Assembly: GCA_902801375.1 (NCBI GenBank)
Contig: CADCIB010000004.1
Coordinates: forward strand, 87,864-151,863
Reading direction: 5' to 3'
Length of the DNA: 64,000 nucleotides
Source of the DNA: an uncultured Prevotellaceae bacterium
GTDB lineage: Bacteria; Bacteroidota; Bacteroidia; Bacteroidales; Bacteroidaceae
The notes under the pieces: model-generated
Databases searched by the model: none
Seen by the model: the letters and a program-made list of their open reading frames with translations, nothing else
Told to the model about the DNA's origin: nothing
In this document: in pieces, positions 9,101 through 17,663 of the stretch
How positions within the stretch are numbered: the first letter of the stretch is position 1
How the letters are laid out: every line of letters starts with the position of its first letter
Made by a program: the position numbers and the translations under genes

Positions 9101-9936
9101 TCATCAACGGCACACAGTATGGTGAATCAGTGACTGAGACCGTCCCCGCCGGTGGCGAGAAAGAGTTTGTCGTTGCCGTCCGTTTGAACGAAGTAATCAG
9201 CGGCGATGCCTACTTCGTGGTGTCCAACGACAATCTGGAACTCACTTCAGAACATGTGGCTATTACAACAAATCCTGCTGTTGTCCTTGATGAAACGGTA
9301 GCACTTGAGGAGATGCCTTCGGGTTATCAGGACAAGGTAGTGGTAAAATACACTGCCAAGCAAGGTTGGAACACCATCTGCCTGCCGTTCGCTCTCACAG
9401 ACGAAAACCTGACGGCATTGTTCGGAGAAGGCTATAAGGTATATGAGTTCTATCAGTATAAGGATGGAGAACTCGGCTTCAGAATTGCCAGCCGCCGCTA
9501 TGCAGGCTATCCTTACATTGTCTACTGTGAGACTGTTCCTACTATCGAGGAACCTGGCTATCTTGAGACATACGTCAGCTTTACTTCATCTGAGAAATAC
9601 GACGAATACAACGGTGCTCGCTTCCAGGGTACCTTCGCCCCGATTGCTGCTTCTGGTATGGAGGGCAAGTATGGTGTGACACCTAACGGAAAGATCCAGA
9701 AGGGTGGCGCCAATGCCTGGATGAAGGGCTACCGCGCCTACTTCGAGCTGCCCGAGGATGTCAATCCGTCGAAGCTCGCCATCACCATCGACGGCCAGGC
9801 CATCGCCACAGGCATCGATGCAATGGAAATGCTCAACGAGCTGAATGGCGATATCTATGACCTGCAAGGCCGCAAGGTGAACCACGCTCAGAAGGGTGTG
9901 TTCATACAGAACGGCAAGAAGGTCTTGGTGAAGTAA
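6190..9936 (+). CDS. Large secreted multi-domain adhesin-like protein with C-terminal sorting-type tail
   Basis: The start at 6190 (MKRKLLFGLALALMGVVSSVSA, a clean signal peptide) is preferred over the ATG two codons upstream, giving 1248 residues. After an N-terminal domain, the protein alternates three ASH/choice-of-anchor-D-like beta domains (FGMVDAGTTKTITLVNPG, FGMVNAEATATFTIKNEG, FGKVTANASKTYTVKNVG) with three choice-of-anchor-J/cleaved-adhesin-like domains (FNDNQLPEGWETV, FDGNALPDGWTME, FEGGVMPIGWEAS). It ends with a module starting QGWNTICLPFAL and the tail DLQGRKVNHAQKGVFIQNGKKVLVK (quoted in parts: DLQGRKV and GVFIQNGKKVLVK). The tail resembles type IX secretion C-terminal domains, so the protein is probably displayed on or released from the outer membrane. 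The ligand is unknown. A 64-residue acidic protein follows 38 bp later. Confidence 0.82.
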   Translation: MKRKLLFGLALALMGVVSSVSADELTVYDGTTTNQYIPTYGYYADTQGQLSEFMIPAADLATLYGSTINALKFYANSTSVNWGTAQFKVYVKEVVDGALDSSFSGDAGATIVYQGSLKVESNEMAVTFSEGYEYGGGNLLVGIYVSTKGTYNRAYFYGTGGFDNIYSRYRDSSSGNGTAQYFIPKTTLTYEAMTEGPGLKVKDYKDGDTMSFGMVDAGTTKTITLVNPGTEDITVNIATTGGFTADKTTATIAANKGEQVVTITVPDATANGTITITPTAAGVDPITINLSCVIKDPNKFFVDFNDNQLPEGWETVGIGSYTTGSYASSYVWDFSKGYAWYKSSTSSAGYLDYYYNSIESPLVKFEEGEKLLFKVKKESNYSTNLGYLRVDYSTDGKTWTAATDGTFNNAALTTEWAEKEVTIPATTKKIRFVAAGIALDDIYGGEYSTAPVMNVTATDVSFGMVNAEATATFTIKNEGKSDLTGIEVTTTDNNFTFEGVPTTVAVGETATVTVKMSAANKGMHEGTVTVAAPEQESKTFNVSGYVMDEELFTETFDGNALPDGWTMESGSTSTDYKWTFANGAATGSNKNARLITPALTIAEGEKMAIEIKKYNTWACTLPIYISKDGGEFTLFKTIANTELSDSYKVFFIDGLAAGNYKIRFDGDGIVMNAINGFHLNMNAPSMEMVSTEAAAFGKVTANASKTYTVKNVGTGELTVNIASDNEAFTVEPAQLVITDEPKDFTVTFNYTEGNYGNFTANITVTPTYNEVAKVTIAASAKAMDPNAWDEDFEGGVMPIGWEASNFSVTTKSYTTNPNTTYLAIASAQGATLVTPRLEAKANDVLIWEAYCDWSDEGFTVEYSTDDKATWTAIEGYNPYTPQNDGITTRGAKKDMSFTAPADGFYYLRFTSSYSGNGVDNFNGFKLALKEHDATISNLDIRSSFNQYTDHQVSVTVKEMVGKDEEMTAKFFINGTQYGESVTETVPAGGEKEFVVAVRLNEVISGDAYFVVSNDNLELTSEHVAITTNPAVVLDETVALEEMPSGYQDKVVVKYTAKQGWNTICLPFALTDENLTALFGEGYKVYEFYQYKDGELGFRIASRRYAGYPYIVYCETVPTIEEPGYLETYVSFTSSEKYDEYNGARFQGTFAPIAASGMEGKYGVTPNGKIQKGGANAWMKGYRAYFELPEDVNPSKLAITIDGQAIATGIDAMEMLNELNGDIYDLQGRKVNHAQKGVFIQNGKKVLVK

Positions 9937-9974
9937 GTATTAACAATGTAGAATGAAATAAACAGAAAATAGAT

Positions 9975-10169
9975 ATGAAAAAAACATATTTGGTTCCTGG
10001 CATTGAAGTGACGGTGTTTCATGGAGATACGATTTTGGCAGGTGCCAGTAAGCTCGATCCCAATGAAGACAACCAGACGGTGACTCCTTCAGAAGAGGAG
10101 TATGATGGCGAGTTCAGTTCCAATAGGAACAACTACAATGTCTGGGACGACGACGAAGAAGATTATTAA
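9975..10169 (+). CDS. Small acidic protein (64 aa), function unknown
   Basis: I do not recognise an assigned function. The protein starts MKKTYLVPGIEVTVFHGDT, continues ILAGASKLDPNED, and ends in a very acidic, Asn/Ser-containing tail (EFSSNRNNYN then WDDDEEDY). There is no hydrophobic signal peptide or membrane segment. Short Bacteroidetes proteins with an 'MKK-Y-xP-xxxV' head and a 'W-D-D-E' end recur in genomes as unannotated ORFs, from memory. It sits 38 bp after the large adhesin gene and is closed by a strong terminator at 10183-10224, so the two are probably co-transcribed. Codon structure and the clean operon position favour a real gene. Confidence 0.72.
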   Translation: MKKTYLVPGIEVTVFHGDTILAGASKLDPNEDNQTVTPSEEEYDGEFSSNRNNYNVWDDDEEDY

Positions 10170-10182
10170 TCGTTCACCTTTT

Positions 10183-10224
10183 CAGAGGCGTGGGGGCAGA
10201 ATGTGCTCCCCACGCCTCTGCTTT
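10183..10224 (+). terminator. Rho-independent terminator after the 64-aa gene
   Basis: A perfect 13-bp stem, CAGAGGCGTGGGG (10183-10195) with CCCCACGCCTCTG (10208-10220), has a 12-nt loop and is followed by CTTTT. It separates the 6190-10169 unit from the next gene. Confidence 0.88.
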
Positions 10225-10245
10225 TAAAACAAATCAAAGCCGCTT

Positions 10246-12666
10246 ATGAAAAGAATGAACTTGTTGTTGATGATGGCCCTCAGTTGTTCGACCATCTTTG
10301 CACAGACTTCCATTACGTTTGAAAAAGTCAGCCGAAAGTCTATGCCTCCCATGCCAACGATGACTTATCAGCCCACCGTAGGGGGCAACGCATCCAATCG
10401 TTACACTGACTGCAATGGCAATTATGCTGTTGCGATGCTTGGAAGCGTTACCTCTTACCAGACGGGAGAAGCTAGCTTGAAGGCTGACTTTAGCATTCAG
10501 GATGGCACGTCGCAGGTGATGGTGTGGAGTGAGAACTTCGATAACGACCTGAGCCAGTGGACTGTCAACAACGAAGTGAAAGAAGGGTGGGGACCTGTAA
10601 CTGTGGAATTGGCATCCACATCCGGAAGGAAGGTGCCTTTTACCTATTATGATGAGAACGATGTAACTTCGTTGCACATCGAAGGCGACTACCGTGTGTC
10701 GATGCGCAACATGGCTTATGTGACCAGTGGTGATGTCGTTGTGCCGCAGAATGCCGTGTTTCATGCCTATGTAGGATACACAGAGTGGGAAGAGTGCGGT
10801 CTTTTTATTACCGTTTCTACTGATGACTTTGAAACAGAGACCGAACTTTGGAATAGTAAGAATTGCGGCATCAGCGGTTGGCACTGGCAAGAGATTAGCT
10901 ACGACCTGAGTAGCTATGCCGGACAGACCCTCAAGATTCGCTTGACCTATGGTGAGGGTACAAAGAGCAACTTCGGCGTGGGCGGCTACATGGGCGATTT
11001 TTGGATAGATGGACTCTCCATCACTGGTGTGGAAACCGTCAGCGAGGTGAGTGTCCTGACGGGCGAGGTTATACAATTTGCCGACCTGTCTGAAGGCAAT
11101 CCCACACGATGGGAATGGCAGTTCCCAGGTGGAATACCAGCAACCAGTGATGAACAGAATCCTGCCGTCTATTACGAGAAGGCTGGTGAGTACGACGTGA
11201 CGCTGACAGTGTTTGCCGACCCCATTGAGGAGGAAGAATCAGAGGAAGATGTTATAGAACATAGCTCCGTCACCAAGACGGCTTTTGTGAAAGTGGAAGG
11301 CCAAATGCCAGTGGCTGCTGTTGAGTTTCCCGCAGATTTCCGCGAACTGAACAGCCGCCTGCGTATGGTGGCTCCCTTTGCTGAGGTGGCTTACAAGGAT
11401 GCTTCGAAGGGCTTCCCCGACGAGTTTTCATGGACGTTCTACACGCCTTACGACTTGGAACATGCAGGCTTGTTCTTTCAACCTGACACCATTTATACCA
11501 CTCGTGATGTCAACGTGCGCCATGAACGAGTGGACAAGAACTACGTGATGCATATTGCCCAGAATGAGCTTGGATACGACTATGTGGAAGACAGCGTGAT
11601 GGTGAAATTCGACGGTCTGGTGACCAATTTCCTACCTAATGATGGATTTGTGACCAATTTCGTCGACGGCGATCTGACACTGCCTGGAGCCAACCGAATG
11701 GGTATTACGGCATGGGCAGAGCGTTTCTCCAAACCTTCTGTGCCCGTCGTGCTTGAAGGAATGTACGTGAATTTCACCAAGGCACAACCTGGCGACGACC
11801 TGATGAATCAGATTGCCAGCGTTGATTTCTCGTTGTACACCAGCGACAATGGACTGCCCGGCGAACCCATCACTTTGCTTGATTCGTGGACAATGACCGA
11901 CCTGAACTATGCGATGAACACCAATGGCGGCATAGTGACGATAGAACTTTCCACCCCAATAGTCATAGACGAAGAGGTGTTTGTCGTCATTGACGGCATT
12001 CCAGAAAAGGCCGACGATATGGAGTGTGCCATCGGAATGGCACCCCTGCGTAGCGAGGGAAATACCGCCTATATGCTGAACAAGGGAACTTGGAGGCCCT
12101 TCACAGGCTATTTCGATACCACTCCTGGCGGACAGACCTCGCTAGCCGTGTTCCCTTATTTCACCCATTCCGTCGTGGTTCCTGCAGCTTTCGAAGAGAT
12201 GGAAGGTGAGGATGCAACGTTGCAGCGTATCATCGTGGGTGCCGACAGCACGGTGGTGAATCAGGAAGCAGGAAAGGCAGAAGTGTATGTCTTCGCCAAT
12301 CGTGGCGTGACCTATGTCGGCAGCTCTGAGGAGTGGTGCTGCCTTTTGGGTGAACCTGGCGAGTATACAGTAGATACGCTCGATGTGGAATACGATGCAC
12401 TGCCTGAGGGAATAGAGCGCCGTGAGGCCGTGATTACCGTTACTGACGGTGTCACCACGCTGCCCCTGCGGCTGATTCAGGAGTATGTGGAGATACCAGA
12501 GCAGCCCGTTCCCACGACCATCGACAGGCTGGGCGACGCTGTGGTACAGCGTCCTATAGAAACCGTCTACGACTTGCAGGGGCGCAAAATGGATAACAGC
12601 CATAATAAGAAGGGCGTGTATATCCTTGAGAACAACGAGCGGAAACGAAAAGTCTCGGTACGCTGA
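10246..12666 (+). CDS. Secreted surface protein with jelly-roll, PKD and sorting-type tail
   Basis: The 806-residue protein opens with a signal peptide (MKRMNLLLMMALSCSTIFAQ). A choice-of-anchor-J-like domain follows (NFDNDLSQWTVNNEV, then SGWHWQEISYDLSSYAGQTL). Next is a PKD domain near residues 270-320 (FADLSEGNPTRWEWQFPGG, NPAVYYEKAGEYDVTLTV) and a long beta-rich region. The C-terminus YDLQGRKMDNSHNKKGVYIL fits the same tail family as the 6190 protein, suggesting type IX-like export. No catalytic motif was found, so it may be an adhesin or a substrate-binding partner. The ATG lies 26 bp after the terminator at 10183-10220 and I see no promoter in that gap, so expression may depend on read-through. 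Confidence 0.8.
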   Translation: MKRMNLLLMMALSCSTIFAQTSITFEKVSRKSMPPMPTMTYQPTVGGNASNRYTDCNGNYAVAMLGSVTSYQTGEASLKADFSIQDGTSQVMVWSENFDNDLSQWTVNNEVKEGWGPVTVELASTSGRKVPFTYYDENDVTSLHIEGDYRVSMRNMAYVTSGDVVVPQNAVFHAYVGYTEWEECGLFITVSTDDFETETELWNSKNCGISGWHWQEISYDLSSYAGQTLKIRLTYGEGTKSNFGVGGYMGDFWIDGLSITGVETVSEVSVLTGEVIQFADLSEGNPTRWEWQFPGGIPATSDEQNPAVYYEKAGEYDVTLTVFADPIEEEESEEDVIEHSSVTKTAFVKVEGQMPVAAVEFPADFRELNSRLRMVAPFAEVAYKDASKGFPDEFSWTFYTPYDLEHAGLFFQPDTIYTTRDVNVRHERVDKNYVMHIAQNELGYDYVEDSVMVKFDGLVTNFLPNDGFVTNFVDGDLTLPGANRMGITAWAERFSKPSVPVVLEGMYVNFTKAQPGDDLMNQIASVDFSLYTSDNGLPGEPITLLDSWTMTDLNYAMNTNGGIVTIELSTPIVIDEEVFVVIDGIPEKADDMECAIGMAPLRSEGNTAYMLNKGTWRPFTGYFDTTPGGQTSLAVFPYFTHSVVVPAAFEEMEGEDATLQRIIVGADSTVVNQEAGKAEVYVFANRGVTYVGSSEEWCCLLGEPGEYTVDTLDVEYDALPEGIERREAVITVTDGVTTLPLRLIQEYVEIPEQPVPTTIDRLGDAVVQRPIETVYDLQGRKMDNSHNKKGVYILENNERKRKVSVR

Positions 12667-12714
12667 TAATCAGGTATATTGACAAGGAACAATAACAAAC
12701 TAAAAGAGATTTAT

Positions 12715-13998
12715 ATGATTAAGAGATTGTTGAATTTCCTGAATGCTTCGCCCGTGAATTTCCTGGCGGCGAAGAACATTTCAGACGAATTGGAAAAGGC
12801 GGGCTTCCGCCGCGTTGACCCTCAGGAGCCACTGGGCCAGGTGTCGGCTGGTGACAAACTTTTTGTGACGAAGAACGACTCTTCGGTCTATGCCTTCCAG
12901 ATAGGGCGTAAGCCGTTGGCTGATGTGGGTTTCCACATGATCTGCGCCCATTGCGATTCTCCCACGTTCCGTATCAAACCCAACGCGGAGATGACCTGTG
13001 AGGGAGGAATCGTGAAGCTGAACACGGAGGTGTATGGTGGCCCAATCATGTCGACTTGGTTCGACCGTCCGCTGACGTTGGCAGGTCGCGTCATCGTTCG
13101 CGGTGCTGATGCGCTTCACCCGCGTACGCTGCTCATGCATGTGCGCCGACCGTTGTTGCAAATCAGCAACTTGGCCATCCACTTCAACCGCCAGGTGAAC
13201 GATGGCGTGAAACTGAGCAAACAGAAGGACGTGCTGCCCATTCTGGGCATTATCAGCAACGAGCTGGAGCGCGGACAGTTGCTGATGAACATCATCTGCG
13301 AGGAGCTATCTGTCGAGCGTGAGGACATCCTCGACTTCGATCTCTACCTGGCAGATGCCTCTCCCGCGTGCACCTTTGGTGTGCACGACGAGTTCATCTC
13401 GTCAGGCCGGTTGGACGACCTCTCAATGTGTTTTGCTGGGCTGGAGGCTTTGCTTTCGTCGCCTGAGGCCGACACGACAAAGGTGCTGGCTATCTTCGAC
13501 AATGAGGAGACGGGTTCACAGACCAAGCAGGGAGCTGGCAGTCCGTTCTTGGCCTCGATGTTGAAGCGCATCGCTTGGGCACAGACGGGTTCGGAAGAGG
13601 CTTACTGGCAGGCTGTGGAGCGGGCGTTTATGATTTCGGCCGACAATGCCCATGCCTGGCATCCGAACTACAGCGAGAAGTTCGACCCCACAAACCATCC
13701 TGTGCTGGGCGGCGGACCTGTCATCAAGTTCAATGCTGCACAGAAATACGCCAGCGATGCGGTGTCGGCTGCCGTATTCTCAGAGATTTGCCGTCAGGCA
13801 GGAGTGCCCTGTCAGCGCTTTGTGAACCACAGCGACGTGGCTGGTGGCAGCACGTTGGGCAACATCCTCGCCTCGTCTGTTCCGCTGCGTGGCGTGGATA
13901 TGGGCAATGCCATCCTGGCTATGCATAGCTGCCGCGAGACGGGTAGTGTGGACGATCATCTGTATTGCGTGAAAGCATTTACGGAGTTCTACAAATAA
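12715..13998 (+). CDS. apeB: M18 family aminopeptidase
   Basis: The ATG at 12715 (MIKRLLNFLNASPVNFLAAKN) is the family-typical start; an upstream TTG at 12679 only adds a non-conserved leader. The 427-residue protein keeps all expected dinuclear-zinc and catalytic residues: AHCDSPTF (His79, Asp81), SGRLDDLS (Asp234), DNEETGSQT (catalytic Glu264 and Glu265), SADNAHAWHPN (Asp310) and AMHSCRE (His404). M18 enzymes are cytoplasmic, form large tetrahedral dodecamers and remove N-terminal amino acids, often acidic ones, during peptide turnover. The stop codon overlaps the stop end of the convergent uvrA-like gene by 10 bp. No promoter was found in the short gap after 12666, so it may be read with the gene before it. 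Confidence 0.92.
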   Translation: MIKRLLNFLNASPVNFLAAKNISDELEKAGFRRVDPQEPLGQVSAGDKLFVTKNDSSVYAFQIGRKPLADVGFHMICAHCDSPTFRIKPNAEMTCEGGIVKLNTEVYGGPIMSTWFDRPLTLAGRVIVRGADALHPRTLLMHVRRPLLQISNLAIHFNRQVNDGVKLSKQKDVLPILGIISNELERGQLLMNIICEELSVEREDILDFDLYLADASPACTFGVHDEFISSGRLDDLSMCFAGLEALLSSPEADTTKVLAIFDNEETGSQTKQGAGSPFLASMLKRIAWAQTGSEEAYWQAVERAFMISADNAHAWHPNYSEKFDPTNHPVLGGGPVIKFNAAQKYASDAVSAAVFSEICRQAGVPCQRFVNHSDVAGGSTLGNILASSVPLRGVDMGNAILAMHSCRETGSVDDHLYCVKAFTEFYK

Positions 13999-16247
13999 GG
14001 TGCAGTAACCGATTCTTTGCATGAGAGCAGGGCGCGCGGTGTTCCAGAGAAGAGAATGCGGCCGCCCTGCTCTCCTGCACCTGGGCCTAATTCCACCACG
14101 TGATCGGCGGCCTTGATTACGTCGGTATTGTGTTCCACCACATAGACGGTGTTTCCCTCGTCGACCATCTGCTCGAAGAGGTCTATCAGCTTGCGCACAT
14201 CTTTTAGGTGTAGACCGTCGGTGGGTTCATCGATGATGAACAGGCGGCCTTTCTCACCCAAATGTGATGCTATCTTCAGCCGTTGCAGTTCGCCGCCTGA
14301 GAGGGTGCTCAGTCCCTGGTTCAGATGCAGGTAGCCCAAACCGACAGCCATCATAGGGCGTAGTTTCTCCTCGATGACCGTTCCGCGGAAGAAGTCGCTG
14401 GCCAGTCGGACGCTGAGGTCCATGACTTCCGCGATGTTGAGAGACGCGGGGGGAGCTGAGAGTTGCGATGTGATACGATACTGAAGTGCCTCCTTGGAAT
14501 AGCGCAGTCCACCGCATGCCTCGCAGGTGGTCTCAATGTTGTCCATGAACGCCATTTCCGAAACTACTACTCCTTTGCCGCCACAGACGGGACAGCCGCC
14601 CTTGCCATTGAATGTGAAATACTGCTCCTTCATCTTGTTTGCCTTGGCGAAAAGCTTGCGGATGTCGCCCGCAACGTCCATGTAGGTGGCGGGGGTGGAG
14701 CGTAGACTCACCCCGATGCTTTTCTGGCTGATGTAGGTGATGTCGTTGCTCTCATGACACAGACATTCCATTAACGAACTCTTACCTGAGCCAGCCACAC
14801 CGGCAACGACGGCAAACACACCGAGTGGCAAGTCGATGTTGATGTCCTTAAGATTATGAAGACTGGCATGACGCAGGGGAATCCACGCTTTCGGCGTTCT
14901 TGGCTGCGGCTTGAAGTCGCCGTTTCGCTGAAGCATCTCGCCTGTGCTGGTATGGCTTTGCAGCAGTTCCTGATAGTTTCCTTCGAACACGATGCGGCCG
15001 CCGTCGATGCCTGGACCGGGGCCCATGTCCACGATGTGGTCGGCCATTCGGATCATCTCTTTATGGTGCTCCACCAATAGGATGGTGTTGCCTGCGTCGC
15101 GAAGCCGCTGTACGGAGTGAATCATCAGTTGGATGTCGTGGTCGTGCAGACCTGTGCTTGGCTCGTCGAGAATGTACAGCACATCGGAGAGCGACGAGTT
15201 GATGTATTTCGCTATCTTGCAACGCTGGGCCTCGCCGCCAGAGAGCGACCCCACGCTGCGTTCCAGACTCAGATAGCCCAGTCCGATTTCCTCCAAGGCC
15301 GTGAGGCGTGCGCTGATGGCAGCCTTCAAGTCGACGGCCAGGGGGGAGGTGAGCGAACGTATCCATTGGTTGAGCCGTGTGATGGACATGGCACAGGCAT
15401 CGGCAATGTTCTTTCCATCTATCTTGCACGACAACACACGCTGACTCAGCCGCGTGCCCTTGCAGTCGGGACAGACGCCCATGCGCAGCATCGGGTTCAG
15501 CACGGCTGCATGCAGCAAACCCTCCTCAGAGTTGATGATAGAGCGGTACATGCGAGGGATGAGCCCTTCGTATTTGGCTGTTTTGGGCCAGTTGCTGGGC
15601 GGGTTCTTCAGTCGAATCTGCGGACTGTTCAGGAAGAGGTCGAGCTCCTCGGGTGAGTAGTCGCGGATTTTCTTGTCGAGGTCGAACAGTCCGCTGTGGG
15701 CATAGCGAATCCATCGCCAGCCACCCTTGCCGAAAGCGATGTAGTGGATGGTATCCTCGTCGTTGAGACTCTTGTCGAAATCGACGAGTTTGTGGATGTC
15801 GAGTTCGCGAATCTCACCCAGGCCTGAGCATCGCGGACAACTGCCCTCGGGGTGGTTGAACGAGAACGACTCGGCATAGCCTACAAACGGCTGTCCAACA
15901 CGCGAAAAGAGCAGTCGCAGCAAGGCGGCAATGTCGGTATAGGTGCCTACGGTGGAACGTGAGTTCTGCGCTGGTTTCTTCTGGTCGATGACGATGGCGA
16001 TGGGCAGATTCTCGATGGCGTCGACATGTGGCCGACCGTATTTCGGCAGGTATTGCTGAACAAAGGTTGGGAATGTGTCGTTAAGTTCGCGGCGCGACTT
16101 TGCGGCGATGGTATCCAAGACCAGCGAACTCTTGCCTGAGCCGCTGACCCCAGTGAAGACGGTAATTTGATGTTTTGGCAGGCGCAGCGAGACATCTTTC
16201 AGGTTGTTCTCTCGTGCGCCTTTTATAATAATGTATTCGTTGTGCAT
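13989..16247 (-). CDS. UvrA-like ABC ATPase, short class II type (UvrA2)
   Basis: The 752-residue protein has two ABC ATPase halves. Walker A motifs are GVSGSGKSS (33-41) and GVAGSGKSS (483-491), and ABC signatures are SLSGGEAQR (334-342) and TLSGGELQR (C-terminal half). Zinc-binding cysteine pairs occur at CPRC 137-140 with CPDC 259-262, and CPVC 552-555 with CEAC 575-578. Canonical UvrA is about 940 residues, and the shorter form matches class II UvrA proteins, which lack part of the first half including the UvrB-binding region. Class II members have been linked to DNA-damage or DNA-binding-drug tolerance rather than core excision repair. No uvrB or uvrC is in the window. It lies 44 bp downstream of the serpin gene on the same strand. 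Confidence 0.88.
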   Translation of the reverse strand: MHNEYIIIKGARENNLKDVSLRLPKHQITVFTGVSGSGKSSLVLDTIAAKSRRELNDTFPTFVQQYLPKYGRPHVDAIENLPIAIVIDQKKPAQNSRSTVGTYTDIAALLRLLFSRVGQPFVGYAESFSFNHPEGSCPRCSGLGEIRELDIHKLVDFDKSLNDEDTIHYIAFGKGGWRWIRYAHSGLFDLDKKIRDYSPEELDLFLNSPQIRLKNPPSNWPKTAKYEGLIPRMYRSIINSEEGLLHAAVLNPMLRMGVCPDCKGTRLSQRVLSCKIDGKNIADACAMSITRLNQWIRSLTSPLAVDLKAAISARLTALEEIGLGYLSLERSVGSLSGGEAQRCKIAKYINSSLSDVLYILDEPSTGLHDHDIQLMIHSVQRLRDAGNTILLVEHHKEMIRMADHIVDMGPGPGIDGGRIVFEGNYQELLQSHTSTGEMLQRNGDFKPQPRTPKAWIPLRHASLHNLKDINIDLPLGVFAVVAGVAGSGKSSLMECLCHESNDITYISQKSIGVSLRSTPATYMDVAGDIRKLFAKANKMKEQYFTFNGKGGCPVCGGKGVVVSEMAFMDNIETTCEACGGLRYSKEALQYRITSQLSAPPASLNIAEVMDLSVRLASDFFRGTVIEEKLRPMMAVGLGYLHLNQGLSTLSGGELQRLKIASHLGEKGRLFIIDEPTDGLHLKDVRKLIDLFEQMVDEGNTVYVVEHNTDVIKAADHVVELGPGAGEQGGRILFSGTPRALLSCKESVTAPYL

Positions 16248-16291
16248 GCGTTTTCTCTTTCTTTGCCAGCCTGAACTTGATTCAACAAGCG

Positions 16292-17560
16292 TCAGTCGCC
16301 AACGTACTTGCCGATGAAGAAGATGGCGCCCGACTGCTGCTCGCTGATGATGTAGAGGAACGGACGGGTGGCGTGGAATTCTATGCGTCTGGGCTCATGA
16401 TTCGTGCTTGTCGTTTCGATCATTCCTATCACGGTGACGGCGGCGGCTTCGGTGCCCTCTTCATTCAGTTTGATGCGGGCCACCTGTTTCATCATGCCAA
16501 TCTTGGTTGGTTGGTCACAGAAGAACGGAAACTCTGCAAAGTCTGTGAAAGCAAGCGGCATGCCAAGCTTGGTCATAATCTCGTTGAGGTTTTGGTCGGT
16601 GTTCGATTCGAAGCGCGGCAGTTTCACATCGACGATGGCAGGGTATGTCAGCAGATAGCGTTTCCAGTTCTCCTTGTCAAGCTTCTGAAGCACGTCGTCG
16701 GTGGTCTTGCCTTCGCGGGGTAGGAGGATGGTCATCGTGTACGAGCCGTTGCCGTAGGGCAGGTTCAGCACCTGGCAGAGTTCGTCCTCGGTATAGCCAA
16801 ATTCGTGTTCTTGATGCATCATCGGCACTTTCTTCCCTGCACCCTCGAATGCTTCGTCGCGTGTGTCGTCTTTGCTGAACTTCTGCGCCCATGCGCCCTT
16901 GAAATAAATGGCATTGAGCAGGTAGCTCACGGCATTAGGCGAGAATGAGTTTGGGTCGAGCACCTTCGTAATCATCTCTTCCGTATGGTCGCTTGCCCAT
17001 TGGTTAATGACGTCTAAAGTTTTGCCGTCGTGGAAGTCGCGGGTTTCGGGCTCTGCATCATAATACCGCTTGGCTTTCTGCAGGAAGTCAGGCAGGATGT
17101 TGTAGTTTTTGTTCATGAAGATGGTGTTGGCAATCATCACCTTTGTCAGCTTATCGAGGCTGGGGGCTGCGGTCAGCATTTTGCGGCAGAAATCGTTGAT
17201 GCCGTCAGCACCTGTCTCGCCGAAGCCCAGCACCTGGTTGATCTGCTGCTGCGTCTCGCCGGCTGCGCCGTTGTTGAGCATGCCCAGGGCATAGGTGATG
17301 CTGATGGGCGAGAGGATGATGCTTTTCTCTTTCTGCCCGTCGGTCGGGGGAGTGGAAACCTGGCGCATCAGGTTAAAGGCGAAGTCGTTGCTCTCGTTCA
17401 CCAAGTCCTGTTCGGCGCGTGTTAGCGTCAGTTCTATGGGCTTGTTGTCTTCGTTGGACAGTGGCTTATCTTCGGTGTCGTTGCTACTACAGCTGCACAT
17501 TCCGGCTGTAGCCATCATCAGGGCTAAGGTAGCCCATGCGGTACGCTTGTTGATTTTCAT
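16292..17560 (-). CDS. Serpin-family protease inhibitor, predicted lipoprotein
   Basis: With the start at 17560 (MKINKRTAWATLALMMATAGMCSCS) the protein has 422 residues and a lipoprotein-like signal ending at a Cys pair. Starts at 17578 and 17626 are in frame, but a -7 box at 17594-17587 makes the upstream ones unlikely. The serpin fold is clear from NDFAFNLMRQVS, SPISITYALGMLNNGAAGET, NAIYFKGAWAQKF and the C-terminal FHATRPFLYIISE. The reactive-loop hinge reads EEGTEAAAVT (about residues 367-376), the small-residue pattern required for loop insertion, so it should be inhibitory. The loop to FHATRPF is several residues longer than in alpha-1-antitrypsin, and P1 cannot be fixed. Similar lipoprotein serpins such as miropin of Tannerella protect Bacteroidetes from host or self proteases. 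It is followed 44 bp later by the uvrA2 gene. Confidence 0.9.
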   Translation of the reverse strand: MKINKRTAWATLALMMATAGMCSCSSNDTEDKPLSNEDNKPIELTLTRAEQDLVNESNDFAFNLMRQVSTPPTDGQKEKSIILSPISITYALGMLNNGAAGETQQQINQVLGFGETGADGINDFCRKMLTAAPSLDKLTKVMIANTIFMNKNYNILPDFLQKAKRYYDAEPETRDFHDGKTLDVINQWASDHTEEMITKVLDPNSFSPNAVSYLLNAIYFKGAWAQKFSKDDTRDEAFEGAGKKVPMMHQEHEFGYTEDELCQVLNLPYGNGSYTMTILLPREGKTTDDVLQKLDKENWKRYLLTYPAIVDVKLPRFESNTDQNLNEIMTKLGMPLAFTDFAEFPFFCDQPTKIGMMKQVARIKLNEEGTEAAAVTVIGMIETTSTNHEPRRIEFHATRPFLYIISEQQSGAIFFIGKYVGD

Positions 17561-17586
17561 ACTGAAATACTTTTTCATAATCGTTG

Positions 17587-17594
17587 CAAATTTA
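17587..17594 (-). promoter_or_regulatory. -7 box of the serpin gene
   Basis: Minus-strand TAAATTTG matches TAnnTTTG; the -33 element is unclear. Its position supports a serpin start at 17560. Confidence 0.5.
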
Positions 17595-17663
17595 ATGATT
17601 TTCTGTGAGATAAACTGTATGAACACAGAAAACTTGCATCACGATGTGTTAATGATTCATAAT

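Noticed and set aside
16292-17626. Serpin start at 17626
   Set aside because: The extra N-terminus (MFIQFISQKIIKF) lies upstream of the -7 box and would bury the lipoprotein signal.
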